Assembly (NCBI GenBank): GCA_963969495.1
Contig: OZ018330.1
Span: forward strand, 64,842,513 to 64,906,512
Reading direction: 5' to 3'
Origin: Ceratothoa steindachneri
Lineage: Eukaryota > Arthropoda > Malacostraca > Isopoda > Cymothoidae
DNA: 64,000 bases
Positions 11,270-23,500 of the stretch are shown piece by piece. Position numbers and translations under genes: made by a program. A model generated the notes under the pieces. The model worked only from the letters and a program-made list of their open reading frames with translations, made no database searches and was not told where the DNA came from. Every line of letters starts with the position of its first letter. Position 1 is the stretch's first letter.

Positions 11270-12890
11270 GATGACTGAAAAAGAGATGGAGAGGATACAG
11301 AAATTGTTGTCTGAAGCTGACATTGCAAGTGATTGACAAGATGACAGTGAGTTGGATTTCTCTGCGGAGGATGAACATATTTCTGACTCTGGTTGCTATA
11401 ATCAGAGACTGATACTCAACCACAAGAACCCCAATGAAAACAAGCCCAACATGGAAGGTGACTAAGAAAAGATAAAAAAATGTAGTGGGTAAGTAAAGTA
11501 CCTAGTACATTAGTTCTTAATTGTCCTCATAATGTATTCTGGGGGAGACGAGGCCAGAAAGGGCCAGCCCTTTCTGGTGCCTCTTCATCACTCCTGAAAT
11601 TAGATTTATTGGCTGACAAGACTAACAAATTTATCAGTGATAAGAGACTGAATTATGCTCAGGGATAACAACAGTGTGGAAAGGAAAGGCTTACTACTTT
11701 TAGCTCACTACAGATTGAATGATGATGATTTGTAGAATGCTATTGGCACTGGTGTAGAGGTATTCAGATTAACACTGTCATTATATTGCTTCCATTTCCT
11801 CTTATGCTGCATAAGATTTGATCCTAAAGTAACACGCCCTGCAAGAAGGAAAGTGTATAAGCTTGCCCCAATTAGAGACTGCTTTGTGCTGTTTGTTGCC
11901 AACTGTGTGAAAAATTATTCTTCATCAGATTTTTTAAAAATTGATGAGATGCTGGCAGCCTTTCAGGGCTATATGTTCCTTTACACAATATAAACTGAGC
12001 AAACTATCTGAGTATGGAATAAAGTTTCAGTCATTGTCTGATGCAAAAAATTATGTATGTAAAATCAAAATATATACTGGAAAAGAACCTGATGACCTAT
12101 TCAAGGTAGACAATTTGGCCATTTGTGTAATCTCAAGGCTTACCTCAGAGATCTCAGGATCAGGTAGAGCTGTCACTACTACTTTCCTGCTAGTCAAAAT
12201 GCTTCTTGATGCCCATTATTTGAGTGCGGTGGGCACACTTTGGCAAAACAAGTGTGAAATTCCTAAGGAGTTCTTAGAGACAAAGAATAGATGTAATTAT
12301 GACAGTATGTTTTTGTTTTCACAGACAAAATGACACTGATTTCATACATTCCACCCAAGAAAAAAAGTGTTTTTCTTGTGTGCAGCATGCACAATAATGA
12401 TAAAATTTATCCAAATTCTGGTAATTAGAAGAAACCTGAAATTCTCACCTTTTATAATGCAACTAAAGGAGGCATTGATATGGTTGACCAGTTGGCAGCC
12501 ATGTAAGACACTTCAAGAAATAGCCATCATTGGCACATGAGCGTTTTCTATAGTCTTCTGAACATCTCAAATATAAATTCCTATACCTATAATGCCAAAC
12601 CCCTCAGGAAAAGCCAAACAGCCGCAGATAGATCAAGAAGGTAACTATGCAACTTATAGATGATACTCTGAAGAGGAGAATGCAAAACATACATCTGAAG
12701 AAGGATCTTAAGGAAGGAATAAATAAATATTGCCTGCCTCACACACCACATGGGGCAAAGAGTGTGTATACTGTCCCAGGTCACATGGTTATAAGTTGAA
12801 AAGTGTGGTAAACGTGTGTGTAGAGAACTTAACAATTTGCTTGTCAGTTGCATTGAGTGCCAAAGTACAATATCAGGCGATGAATCAGAG
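11270..12890 (+). pseudogene. piggyBac-type transposase remnant
   Basis: A start-like MTEKEMERIQKLL at about 11272 is followed by an acidic stretch (DDSELDFSAEDEHIS) of the kind found at piggyBac transposase N-termini. The catalytic part resumes near 11930 with IDEMLAAFQGYMF, SEYGIKFQSLSDAKNYVCKI (11990-12065), PDDLFKVDN, and a ...AVGTLWQNKCEIPKEFL block (12225-12275). A C-terminal region with possible Cys residues follows (CVYCPRSHGYKLK near 12755-12800). Much of the region between 11480 and 11930 is non-homologous or deleted, and there are many stops and frame changes. Terminal inverted repeats and flanking TTAA were not resolved. An aataaa lies at 13075. Confidence 0.75.
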
Positions 12891-13336
12891 TGATTAGGAT
12901 GTTTAAAAAAAAAGGCAAGATTTGTGGTTATATATATATATGGTTTTGTAAAAGAATCTGTTGTAATGAGTTTTGATAAATTTTGTTTTCTAATGTCTTG
13001 ATGTATTTATCTACTAATGTACTATGTAATCATATTGAAATATAATCATGTGTATAATGCTGCATGCCTTTCCCAAATAAATGAGTAAAACTTAATGCCA
13101 TTTTTACTTACATGGGTGCTCAAACAACCCACTTTACTAATGGCAGAAAACCCCCCATGTTACCTATGCCTGGTTTAATGTGAAAAAATTGGTAGATTGA
13201 ATATGGTATTCACTTATATGTTAGATGAAAAATATGAAAATAAATATTTTTTTTTTGTTGATTATAATAGCCAAAGTCTCTGCCTTCATTTTTGACATTT
13301 CTAAAAAATTCACACTTGAGCTCAAAATTTGATGCC
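12891..13336. other. Unassigned AT-rich sequence with TA run
   Basis: Probable 3' flank of the piggyBac remnant, including a short (TA) run near 12932 and polyadenylation-like aataaa at 13075. No other gene seen. Confidence 0.4.
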
Positions 13337-13975
13337 GATTCATTGCGATGCTCACTATATATATCAAAGGGTGTGTTCTTACAAGTTTCTTTTTTCAAGT
13401 AGTAGTTTGTTATTAATTCTCATTCTAGAAATTATATAAATGACCATATTTGTTTTCTCAATGGTCAGAAGGATACTCTCACCCTCCATGACCTTGCCAC
13501 AACTGGAGAGAGCACGGAACAAAGAATAGATAGCCCAGATAATGACAATATGGAGACCCTCCCCTTAGATAGCCAGCATTGTGAGATCCACTCACCAAAT
13601 GATGAAACAATCACCAACTCCTGAGAAACCATTAACTCCACCTTCCTCCGTACTGATCGAGCACGCTTCTGAAGACCCATTGAGTGCTACATGCCACCTT
13701 GATTCTGATTCATTGCAATGATCACTATGTATATCTAGAGGTGTGTTATTGCTGTAGCCTTTCTTTTTTTGAGAGGGAGAGAGTAGTGGTTTGTTATTAA
13801 TTCTATTACAGAAATTATATAAATTCCTATATTCATTTTCCCACTGGTCGCAAGGATACTGTCACAGAACAAAGGATAGATGGCACAGAGTATGACAATA
13901 TGGAAACCCTCCTCTCAGCCAGCCAGCTTCACGAGAGCCACACACCAGATTACAAAACTCAATCCCCAGAAAAAC
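13337..13975. repeat. Diverged direct repeat, two units about 370 bp apart
   Basis: Unit 1 runs 13337 to about 13640 and unit 2 runs 13707 to about 13975, both beginning gattcattgc. They share in order: the start block, a gtagt(a/g)gtttgttattaattct block, ggatact(c/g)tcac, a gaacaaag(a/g)atagat block, atgacaatatgga, and a closing gaaacc-like motif. Unit 2 lacks about 35 bases present in the middle of unit 1. No coding capacity is evident. It could be part of a non-autonomous element or an old tandem duplication. Confidence 0.7.
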
Positions 13976-14489
13976 CTCCAGCTTTCTTGCATGCGAGTTT
14001 ACCCTAATCACAAATCAGCATTCATTCTCCTACATGTTAAATTTTGACAGGGAGGGAAAGTGTATTGGTTTTCATTATGCAAGTCAGTTGTGCTAAAGAA
14101 CTTTTAGCCCCAAAATCTTGTTGACAAGATTTGCCAAGGTTCAGCAGTGGGTAGGCATTGAGGTAGGTAAACTGATCGATAGTTCAATAGTAGTTAATGA
14201 CCAACCTTTTCTTTTCTGATATTCACGACATGCACTTGTGCCCTCCATGGTTAATCTGATGGTTTGATGATCCCCTCTTAAAGCATGAGAGCAATCTTCA
14301 ATGAGATGGACTCACATTAGACTCCCCAAACTGTCGAACTTGCTAGCAATGGGATGGCAATCGGGAAATAGATGCCAGAAGACACTTGGGGATCTATTGA
14401 TATTGCTGTCAAAGAACACACTTCCAAGTTAGAATGTGAGCCTGAGGATGACATCAGAGCAACAGGGTTCTCTGGGAAACCAGAGAACC
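13976..14489. other. Unassigned spacer
   Basis: No gene recognised. Near 14480-14500 a short hairpin is apparent (gggttctctggg / ccagagaaccc), just before LINE homology begins. Confidence 0.4.
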
Positions 14490-17400
14490 CTGTGGCGAGA
14501 ATGCACTACTCCTGGAGTTCGCGAACAACGAGTTCCTGACTCAATGGGTGAGAGAGCCAATGAGAGGAGACAATATCCTCGACTTGGTTTTCACCTCTGA
14601 GGATGACATCGTTGAGGACCTCTATGTTGGTGAAGAGCTCGGTGGCAGTGACCACCGACTAATTAGATTTGTAGTCAAAGTCCCGAAGGCAGGGCCTGCA
14701 ACTAGTAAATTGAGGAAACTCGATTTGAAAAGAGCAGACTTTGCAGCTAGAAGTGTGCGATGTTATTGAAGACTCGTGGAACAGTTTCAAAACCACATTC
14801 ATGAGTCTTCAATCACGTTTCATCCCTCTGAAATGTCCCCGTCGGTCTTCTGTTCAACCAAAGTGGTTTAATCAAGAAATCGTCCAACTACTTAGGAAGA
14901 AGAGAACTGTGCACCGGCAATCGAAGATCTCGGGTGACTTTGACGAATACCGGAGGCGAGCCAGGAGAGTGAAGTCCAGCATAAGGGTGGCTAAGCGGTC
15001 TGAGGAACTCCGAGTGGCAAGACTCTGTAAAGAGAATCCCAAGGAATTTTTTGGATATGTGAACAGCCGTAAACCAATCCGTCAAACGATTGGCCCTTTG
15101 AGAAATGAGGAGGGGGCATTAAAGCACTTAGATGCAGAAAATGCTAACCTCCTCAATGACTACTTCTCTTCAGTGTTAACTGAAGAGTGTGGTCCCATCC
15201 CCCAGCCAATGGATTCCTACTTGGGGGAAAAGCTAGAGGATATGGACTTCACCGAAGGGGAAATAAAAAAGATCAGTGACCTAATGACGAATAAGTCACC
15301 TGGCCCGGATGGGTTTCTACCTAAAGTGTTGAAAGAAGTGCGCGGCAAGTGTCACGACACCTGAGCGCAATCTTCAACATGTCAATCCGGACCGAATGCG
15401 TTCCTAGAGACTGGCGTGAAGCGGAGGTGACTCCTATCTTCAAGAAAGGAGACAGTAGCCAACCGTTAAACTACCGACCTATCAGTCTGACTTCGATAGT
15501 CGGTAAACTCATGGAAAGCATGATGGTGGACAAAATGATGTCGTATTTAGAGTCAAACCTGCTACTGAGGAGTTCCCAGCACGGCTTCCGAAGGCAACGG
15601 TCATGCCTGATGAACCTTGTGGAATTCTTCCACTTCCTGTTCAGTGAGCACGATCGGGACCAGTCGTGGATGTGGTGTACTTAGACTTTCAGAAACCCTT
15701 TGATAAGGTACCACACCGCCGCCTTCTCCGGAAAGTGCGAGCGCTGGACAAAGACGGAAAAGTAGCCGGCTGGATCGAGAACTGGCTAAGTGGGAGACGG
15801 CAATGGGTGGTGCTGAATGGACAGGCTTCTGAGTGGGTGCCCGTTACTAGCGGGGTGCCTCAAGGTTCTGTCCTGGGACCACTACTATTCATCATCTACG
15901 TCAATGACATGGACGGTGACATTGTGGTGGGGCGAATGTGAGTGTGTGTAAAAGGGCCATTCTCCCACCCCTTTTCTCAGTACCCTCTCCCTCCCTCTGT
16001 AAGAATGTGTGTGAATGGGAATGGGTTTGTTTTATTTTTGTTTAATTCATTTATAAAATGATTACCATGTTTTTCTTTCTTTCCAGGCATTATTCTGGAA
16101 AGATAATAGCTAATAATAAGATATTACTTTGTATTAAGAAAATTTAACGAAGCGTTATTCTGGAAAGAGGTAAGCTAGTCAATGTATTTTCGGGTAATGC
16201 CCACTTATTAGTTTCGCCATCCATGTAAAAATAAATGGGTCACTGAAGGAGGATATATCTCTTCTTCAGAGAGAGTGGAAGTGTGGACTGGAAGCAAGAG
16301 GGGTTCTGTAGAAGAGTGCTCCACCCAGCCCTGAGAGGAGGGCTTTCGTGTCTCTATCCACCTGAACCGCCATACCTGCCTTCGTTGACAATCCTGCCTC
16401 CTTCTAGTTAACCAACTACCACCCACCTCCAGCAAGACATAGCGTGTGTCCCCTTTTCGTTCGGTTGTGGTTGTGTTTTTTGTTTTGTCTAGAATTTACG
16501 TAAATTGTTGTATCCGCCCGTTATAAGATTCTCGTTTGGTATCATTATTTTTATTTGGAAATTTAGCCTCATTTTGAAGTGTGCACACTTCCCTAGTAAA
16601 ATATAAAATTTTTGTAAATATAAACTGTAGCTATCATTGTATTTTTTTTGTAAGTAAAGGGACTGTATATACAATCCGTTTTATTCTCCCTCGATTTCTC
16701 ACGTCCGGACAGTGTAGGAAGCGGGTTGGATCGATTATCGATTGGGATTAGAGATCTATTTTCGGCCCGCTACAACATGGTTGCCAAGATTTCAAAATTT
16801 GCTGATGATGCCAAGCTTGGTATGAATGAGCAAAGGATGGAAATACTGCCTGCCTGCAGGAAGATCTTCGGAAGATTGGGAGTGGTCGGACACATGGCAA
16901 ATGCCTTTTAACGTGAACAAATGCAAATAATGCATATTGGCCACCGAAATCCCCAATCTCAGTATATCCTTAAGGGCACTGCTATTGAATCCACTGACAC
17001 TGAGAAGGACTTGAGTATAACAATCACTAGTGACCTCAAGTTCTCGAAACAGTGCATTGAGGCAGCAAAAAAGGCCAAAGGATGTTAGGCTACATAAAGT
17101 GCCAGTTTGGATACCGTAACAAGGAGATAGTACTTTGTCTGTACAACTCCCTCGATCGGCTGCACCTGGAGTATGCCGTACAATTTTGGAGTCCTTTGTT
17201 TCGAAAGAATATTGCAAGATTGGAACGCATACAAGCTAAGGCAACCAAGCTGATCCCCTCTATCTGACATAAAAGTTATGAGGATAGACTAAGGGAATTA
17301 AATCTGTTCTCGCTGAAAACCCGTAGACTGCGTGGTCAGCTCATCAAAGTTTTCAAAATACTTTGAGGGTTCGACAATGTTGACTACCGGGATATTTTCA

Positions 17401-17640
17401 CACTGAGTGAGAACAGAACGCACAATCACGGCTTCAAACTTGAACTGAAGCGTTACAACTGCAATCTGTGTGTAAATTTTTTCACTTACAATATCTGCGG
17501 TAAGTGGAACGCACTTCCAGTGGAAGTTGTCACCAGTGAATCTGTTGACCAGTTCAAGTCAAGACTAGACAAGGTCTTGAAAAGTTGCCATTTAGGGACG
17601 CAAAACAATTGAGCAGCCATGTGCCTGCTCGATTGCTAGT
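14490..17640 (+). mobile_element. CR1-like LINE ORF2, 5' truncated, split by a solo LTR
   Basis: Begins inside the endonuclease C-terminus (ILDLVFTSEDDIVEDLYVG then GGSDHRLIRF, 14575-14670; the SDH box is catalytic in this family). A linker with FNQEIVQLLRKKRT follows, then RT: NKSPGPDGFLPKVL (15290-15340), NYRPISLTSIVGKLMES (15470-15520), [16 protein letters not shown] (15680-15730), [13 protein letters not shown] (15857-15895), and after the [11 protein letters not shown] (16799-16822). The C-terminal domain with SSDLKFSKQ-like and YAVQFWSPLF motifs ends at a stop near 17611. Frameshifts fall near 14745, 15360 and 15680. Known role: target-primed reverse transcription. A second, shorter copy of the same family lies at 23335-24545 and shows the uninterrupted sequence at the LTR site. 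Confidence 0.88.
15923..16774. mobile_element. Solo LTR, 852 bp, with 4-bp target-site duplication
   Basis: The insert begins TGTGGTGGGG and ends CCCGCTACA, the standard TG...CA termini. It is flanked by acat at 15919-15922 and acat at 16775-16778. The related LINE copy at 23335-24545 has a single acat at 23616-23619 with no insert, which is the empty site. There is no gag or pol inside, so this is a solo LTR left by LTR-LTR recombination. A related LTR end occurs on the minus strand at 36906-37055, where it abuts gypsy integrase sequence; this assigns the LTR to a Ty3/gypsy family. The strand is left unassigned because U3/R/U5 were not resolved, although similarity with 36906-37055 favours +. 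Confidence 0.93.
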
Positions 17641-17769
17641 CTAAAGGTACCCTCCTTGAATGGACCGTAAGGTCTCCTAAGGTACCTTCTTTCCTTGTTA
17701 CCAAGAAGTGAATTTCTCATCGTTTTAACATTGAGATAAGCAACACTGGGTAACTTTGGTTACCAGTTT

Positions 17770-18560
17770 ACTGGATGCCATAGTATGGGTCGATCAAATC
17801 TGCTGAAGGGTTGCTTATTGCACACAATTTTGCTAGAGATGAAGCTCTCCGATTCAGTCTGTCCAATGAACCTCATCAAAAACTGATCAATAGACTTGGA
17901 CTGGACCTATCTGTGAGTGGCCAGTTATTATTGTGCAACAACTTCATTGGTTGGCTGAATAAAGACACTTCATGGTTTTGAGGGCTTTAGAATAAGTCTG
18001 ACATTTGGCAATTACCTCAAAGTTCCCAGGCTCACTAGGAACCCAGTGCAGAGTCTGTTGCATCACCCGCAATCTCCACATATCAAGTGAAAATGAAGAG
18101 CCAGTGGTGGAAGAGTTGCACAGTTATGAGGCAGTCAGACACACTTCCAGCTTTTGAGGCCACAGACACCTGCCCAAATCCACCATCTCAAAGTCACTTA
18201 AATTGTTGGGACATTTTGCTCTGGTGGTAGGTGGAGAACTTACATTTTTCTTTGTTCAATTTTAAGTTGTAGGTGTGTGTGGTTTCAAGAAATGGGCTAG
18301 ATTAGAGTCATGCTCTTGTAAGGCACAACAACAAATCTTGACATCATTCAAGTAAGCAAAGGTGTCCTCGAGTCATTTGGAAGGATGAAGTCTCTCATGA
18401 TTCCTTGGAAACAAGCCACCCCATTTTTAAGTCCGATACTTAGGTACTTGAAATGAAAAAATTGTCCATCAACCTAAAAAACAGTGTAGATTTTATCCTC
18501 TGGGTGTAAGGAGAAAATGAGAAAGTCGCAGGAACAAAAGGCAACCTAGAGTTATAAAAC
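17770..18560 (-). mobile_element. Ty3/gypsy RT fragment, decayed
   Basis: On the minus strand, FFHFKYLSIGLKNGVACFQ at about 18405-18460 matches the gypsy RT block before the catalytic box, and FAYLNDVKICC at 18333-18363 is the catalytic box itself, with Asn replacing the first Asp of Y-x-D-D. HDSNLAHFL follows as in the family. Further downstream (18230-17780) RT/RNase H connection sequence is suggested but heavily broken. The gypsy lineage differs from the one at 4138-8990. No LTRs seen. Confidence 0.6.
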
Positions 18561-18749
18561 TTGAATATTTGGATTCGTTGTCTTTTTCAGATTCTAAACT
18601 TATATAGGTACTTTTATATATAAATGACCATTATTATCCAAGTGTGGTCCGATTGAGCTTTAATTTTCAAAAATGGATTCAGAGTCCAGAAACTACTGAT
18701 AAACCAAATTTTTTCAGCAAATTCAGAGGTTTGGGGTGGGGGGGGGGTG

Positions 18750-19760
18750 ATCTGTCAGAGAAGGACGCTATTACTATTCCTAAGTCCTCATCCTCTACTG
18801 TGTTCAGCCAATGCCCATCCATTTTGTAACTAACTCCATATTATTCTTTTACATGTTATTGTTAATAATACTCTATAATTTTTCTTCTTGAAAATGGACA
18901 CTACATTCTCTATTTTCCTCTTATTAGGTATTTCTCCACCTCTAGTGACCTATCTTCTCAAGAGCTACTGCAATACTTTCTACCCCTCCTTTAAGTTTCC
19001 TAGAATGAATGTTATTAGTGACAGGTCTTGTTACCATTTCACTCCCTTGTAAGTCTTTTAATGGTTTCCTATCTAAATCAATGGTAGTCAACACCTCTTT
19101 CTCTGCCCCTGCAGTGTAATATGTTAAACTGTTTAGATTCTCTTCCTTAAATACTGAAGCAAGATGATCATCAAGTACCTCAAGTATTTCTTCATCAGTT
19201 TCTCCCACTATCCCTTCCTATTTTTATTGGTCCTATTTTATCTCCTAGATTTTTTTATTATTTTACAACCAAAGAACTTTCTTGATCTTTTTTGCTATTT
19301 TGAGCTAATTTAATTTCTGATATCTTTTTACTTTTTATAATCCTATTTAACTCGTTTCCTAGTCCAAATTTTCAAGAGTACTTTCTACCTGTAATTTTTT
19401 AATTTCTGGTGTCTCCTTTTCCTCAGAGAAATTTTTATAGTTATCTCCTGATTCTGCCATAATGGTTTCCTACTTCTTATGGTACTCATTGGTATACATT
19501 GCTCCTGGATTAAATTTAATCCATGCTTGAAAGTAGTCATCTCATAAGCATTCTTTCCTCCGAATTCTCCATCTCACTTAACCAAATTTAGCAGTTTTGG
19601 ACCTTTCCATAAGGCTGAGCTTTTGTAGCATTTTCAGATATTCAACATTTACCAGGTTCCATGTTAAAATGAACTATCTGATTATCACTATTTCCTAATG
19701 GTCTCTGGTTGGCTGAGTTAATTTCAATCTTTGACAGGGCCTAGTGAAGCTGGTCATTAT
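18750..19760 (-). mobile_element. CR1-like LINE fragment: endonuclease end, linker, RT start
   Basis: On the minus strand, sequence near 19600-19740 looks like an endonuclease C-terminus, 18942-19208 encodes a linker (EILEVLDDHLASVFKEENL), and 18860-18950 encodes the GEIPNKRKIENVVSIFKKKN block before RT motif 1. The sequence then jumps, near 18833, to the segment also seen at 9935-9975 (cagccaatgcccatcca). It is therefore the same family as 8992-10120, with the RT catalytic core deleted. Confidence 0.65.
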
Positions 19761-20595
19761 ACCCCTGTACTCTGCACCCTTTTTTCTAAGAGTATTAAGT
19801 CCTGACCAGCTATCTCATGCTATATCAGAAGAGAGGCTTTAGAACTTTAAACTATCTGTTCTAACATGTTGCCTGCAAATTGGGCCCTATATTATTTACC
19901 AACAATGAAATATTTAAAAAACTTTGTTTCATTATTTAATTTATAAAAAGATTAATTATTGCTATGAGAAGGATCCAAGAAGATAACTGGTTCCAGTGCT
20001 CAAATTTTAATTAAAAAATTGCACATCTTAATGAACTATTAAAAATGAAAAATTTAATAAAAGTAAGAATAAAAACATTAAAATATTCCTTGAAGTTTTT
20101 TAACTCAATTATTAAATTATTTTTAATTGTCATGCTTCTTGGAAAAGCATCTAATTCAAAGATGGGGATTTCCCCTGCATTTATTACAAAGTTGAAACTC
20201 TTTGTGCCTTGTTTATTGCAACTTTGAAGTCCTCATTCAGAGGAATTTGTTTATAGCAGTAATGATACATTTTCTTGTCTTATGCTTTGGCTCATCTTTT
20301 TCTATGAGTGAATGATATTATTATTTTTTATTACACTCAAAGTAGCTTTTCCAGCCTTCAGTATTTCAATTGGTTTTTCTGTCACTGAAAACACTAAAGA
20401 CTAAAATGTCCTAGATCCGTTTTTCTTCTGAATATTTATTATTCAATGCATTCAAATTTATTGCTGATATTCCAGCAAACAAACTATTCAATTGCCAATT
20501 TTGTCTTTTCTTACTTTTCAGGAGTGGTCTATAATATGATGTGAGCTGATCAAACATGTGGAGCTACTTGAATGCTGGTAAAGGGGGAGATTTTT
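19761..20595. other. Unassigned AT-rich sequence
   Basis: No gene or recognisable element. Short poly-A/T tracts only. Confidence 0.4.
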
Positions 20596-23500
20596 TTAGA
20601 TTCATTCATGGGCATGGTGACCCTGGTATTTTCTCAGGATGCAAACGCTAATCACCCCAAGTAGTAGCCCGCTCTGCAAGGTGTGAATATGGGCCGGTAA
20701 AACCAGCTGCTGCCATTTGGGACCACTCCTCCCGGCCAGTGGCCAGGCAGTCCTTCGCCATGGGGGCTCCACCTTGAGATGGGCGTAAAATTTATAGACC
20801 ATGGAAGGAGGTGCTACTACTGCCACTTATTCGGCCATACGAATCGCTCCTGTAGACGTGCATAGGGTTTGTATCTCCTTGAGAAGGAAATCCTGGCCAT
20901 TCAGGCCCAGGATCGTCTCTCATTTTGCGAGGCGAAGGACTTGGCCCTGGTGTGCCCGGTGCTGCCTGGGCTGGGACATCTTATGCCTCAATGTTAAAAA
21001 GGCACGCTCTGCTCATAGCCCATTCATGCCTACAAGCATGGTGGTTTCTGCGCTTATTCGGAACACTTCTGTGGGTTCTACCCACCCCGGAAGAGCTAGC
21101 AGCATAAAGGGTTCACACCCATCACTGGCTAAAACCAGGACTCCCCTCCCTTATACCAGCATGACTGTTTCCTCTAAGGTGAAATGGCTGTCCGTCTCCA
21201 CCAAGTCATTAGGTTCACAGGAGGCAACACCCCTAAAGATGCTCATGAGGGCATCTTCCAGGTTTCTAAAGCTGCCTCCTGAAAAGACAGCACTAAAGGA
21301 TTTTCTGCTCCTGCAACCACACTGAGCACTAGGCCTGTCAACTTGAGGGACCATCTCCTAGCCTGCCTAAGGTTTCGAGGCAGAGGGAGAAAAAGACACA
21401 TGGTGAGCCAACCTCACCCGATAAGTCCTCAAGGTGACACTGCCTTAAGTATATTGTCTGGCCAACAGTCGCAGGAGTTACTTCTCCCAGAAACATGCAG
21501 CCATTTCCTTGAGGGTCTTCTCTTTGAAGAGGGCCCCCACATCTCTGAGCTAGGCCTGGAAGGCATATTCGTTCAATGGAATAGCCATGGACTCCAGTCC
21601 AACTGGGAGGAGCCTTGGAGGCTTGTCTCGTCCCATTTACCCTTAGCTATCTTTTTGCAGGATATCATGCTGGACATGTGCCCCTTTCCCACCCTCCCAT
21701 GGTATAAGGGTTTTTCAACCCCACCATCACAAGATGGGGGCTGGGCAGGAGGATGCGCCATTTACACTTGGCATGATGTCTGTTCTTCTCTTTGCTCTAG
21801 ATACCTCCTTTCAGGCTCTAGCTGGGCAGCTGCACCTGGTTTGGAGGTATACTGTTTTTTGCTGTCTACATTCCACCATCATCCGTTCATTGACCCAGGG
21901 GACTTGCATGGCATCGTGGCATAGTTGCCTAGGTCATCTCTCTTGCTCGGGGATCTGAACGGTAGACACCCACTCTGGGGAGACTACTCAATCAATCCCT
22001 CCCATGCTCTGGGTCATTGCCAAACTTGAGATAAGTGTCTTAAATGTGGATGAGTTTACGCATCAATGCTCGATAACCGCTTCATTTTCCTGTCTTGATC
22101 GATATTTCTGCTTTACAGATACACAGGCTGATTTTGGGTGGAAAGGTAGTCGATGACCTTCATGGTAGTGATCACTATCCCATTCAAATATTATTTTCTG
22201 GGCTGCTGCGGCCTCAATGCCTGTCCCAGTGGTGCTTTGTGCAGGAAATGACTGATTTCTCTATCTCAGTCAAAGAGATTAGGTCTCTAGATGAGGCTGT
22301 TGAGTTATCTCCCGGCAACCTCATCACTGAGCACCTAATACTATTCCTAGAATGTCTGGCCATTTTGCCACTGACTGCTTCCATGGCGGTAAGCCGAGTG
22401 TGAGGTGGCCCTCAAACTGAAGTGTCTTCCTACCTGTGATATAAGCGCTGGCCAAGCAATTTCATTGTCAGTGAATTTCATCGAGCTAGGGCTAAGTTCT
22501 GGTATGTTTCAAAGCATGCCCGGTGCTTTTCTTGGCGGGCATATGTGTATTCACTTAATGGGAAGACCCCTCTAGCAGAGGTGTGGAAGTGAGTCAAAAG
22601 TATTTGGGTCAAGTTCTTGCAGGCCTCCCCTCCTGTTCACCAGGAGAATGGCACTACAATCTTGGACCCTTAGTCTGGAAGAATCCTTCTCAACCACATT
22701 CTCTAGCCAGGATGCTGCTATGATACAGATATTGAGATGCCTCCCCATCTTTATATCTGAATTTTTGCAAGATCATCGATTCTGCATATGGGTTGGGGGA
22801 GTTCTCTCCGGCCCAATGGAGCAGGAAGAGGGTGTCCCACAGGGAAGTTTCCTCAGTGTCACACTCTTTGCTGTGAGCATCAAAGGCATCACCTCTGTGC
22901 TGCTGGAGGATGTCCTCGCTATGCTCTATGTGGCTGACTTTCGGATAGCTTTTGGTGTGGCCCAGATGCCAACTCTGGAGCATTGACTCGAACAGGCATT
23001 GAACCGCGTCTCTTGCTATGCCAAAGCTCACAGTTTCAGTTTTCTTTGGCCAAGACTAAGGTGGTGCACTTCTACTGCCATCTGCAGCTACACCCTGGCC
23101 CAGACTTTTTTCTAAATGGGGTTTGCCCTGAAGTGGTGGACTTGCACCCTTTTCTTGGTCTTGTATTTAACCAACACCTCACCTGGGAGGCTCATATTTG
23201 TAGCCTTAGGGTCTTTTATACCAGTGCCATACATATTGGTTGATTCATGACATTCAGTGCCTGGGGCACTGATAGGGCACTGCCTTACTTTTTTATCAAT
23301 CCTTTGTTCATTCGAAGCTCACTGAAGACTTCATCTTCAGTGAGCACGATTGGGACAAGGCGGTGGATGTGGTCTACTTAGACTTTCAGAAAGCCTTTGA
23401 TAAGGTACCACACTGCCGCCTTCTATGAAAAGTGTGAATGTTGGGCATAGATGGAAAGGTAGCAGGCTGGATAGAGAACTGGCTAAGTGGCAGACGGCAA

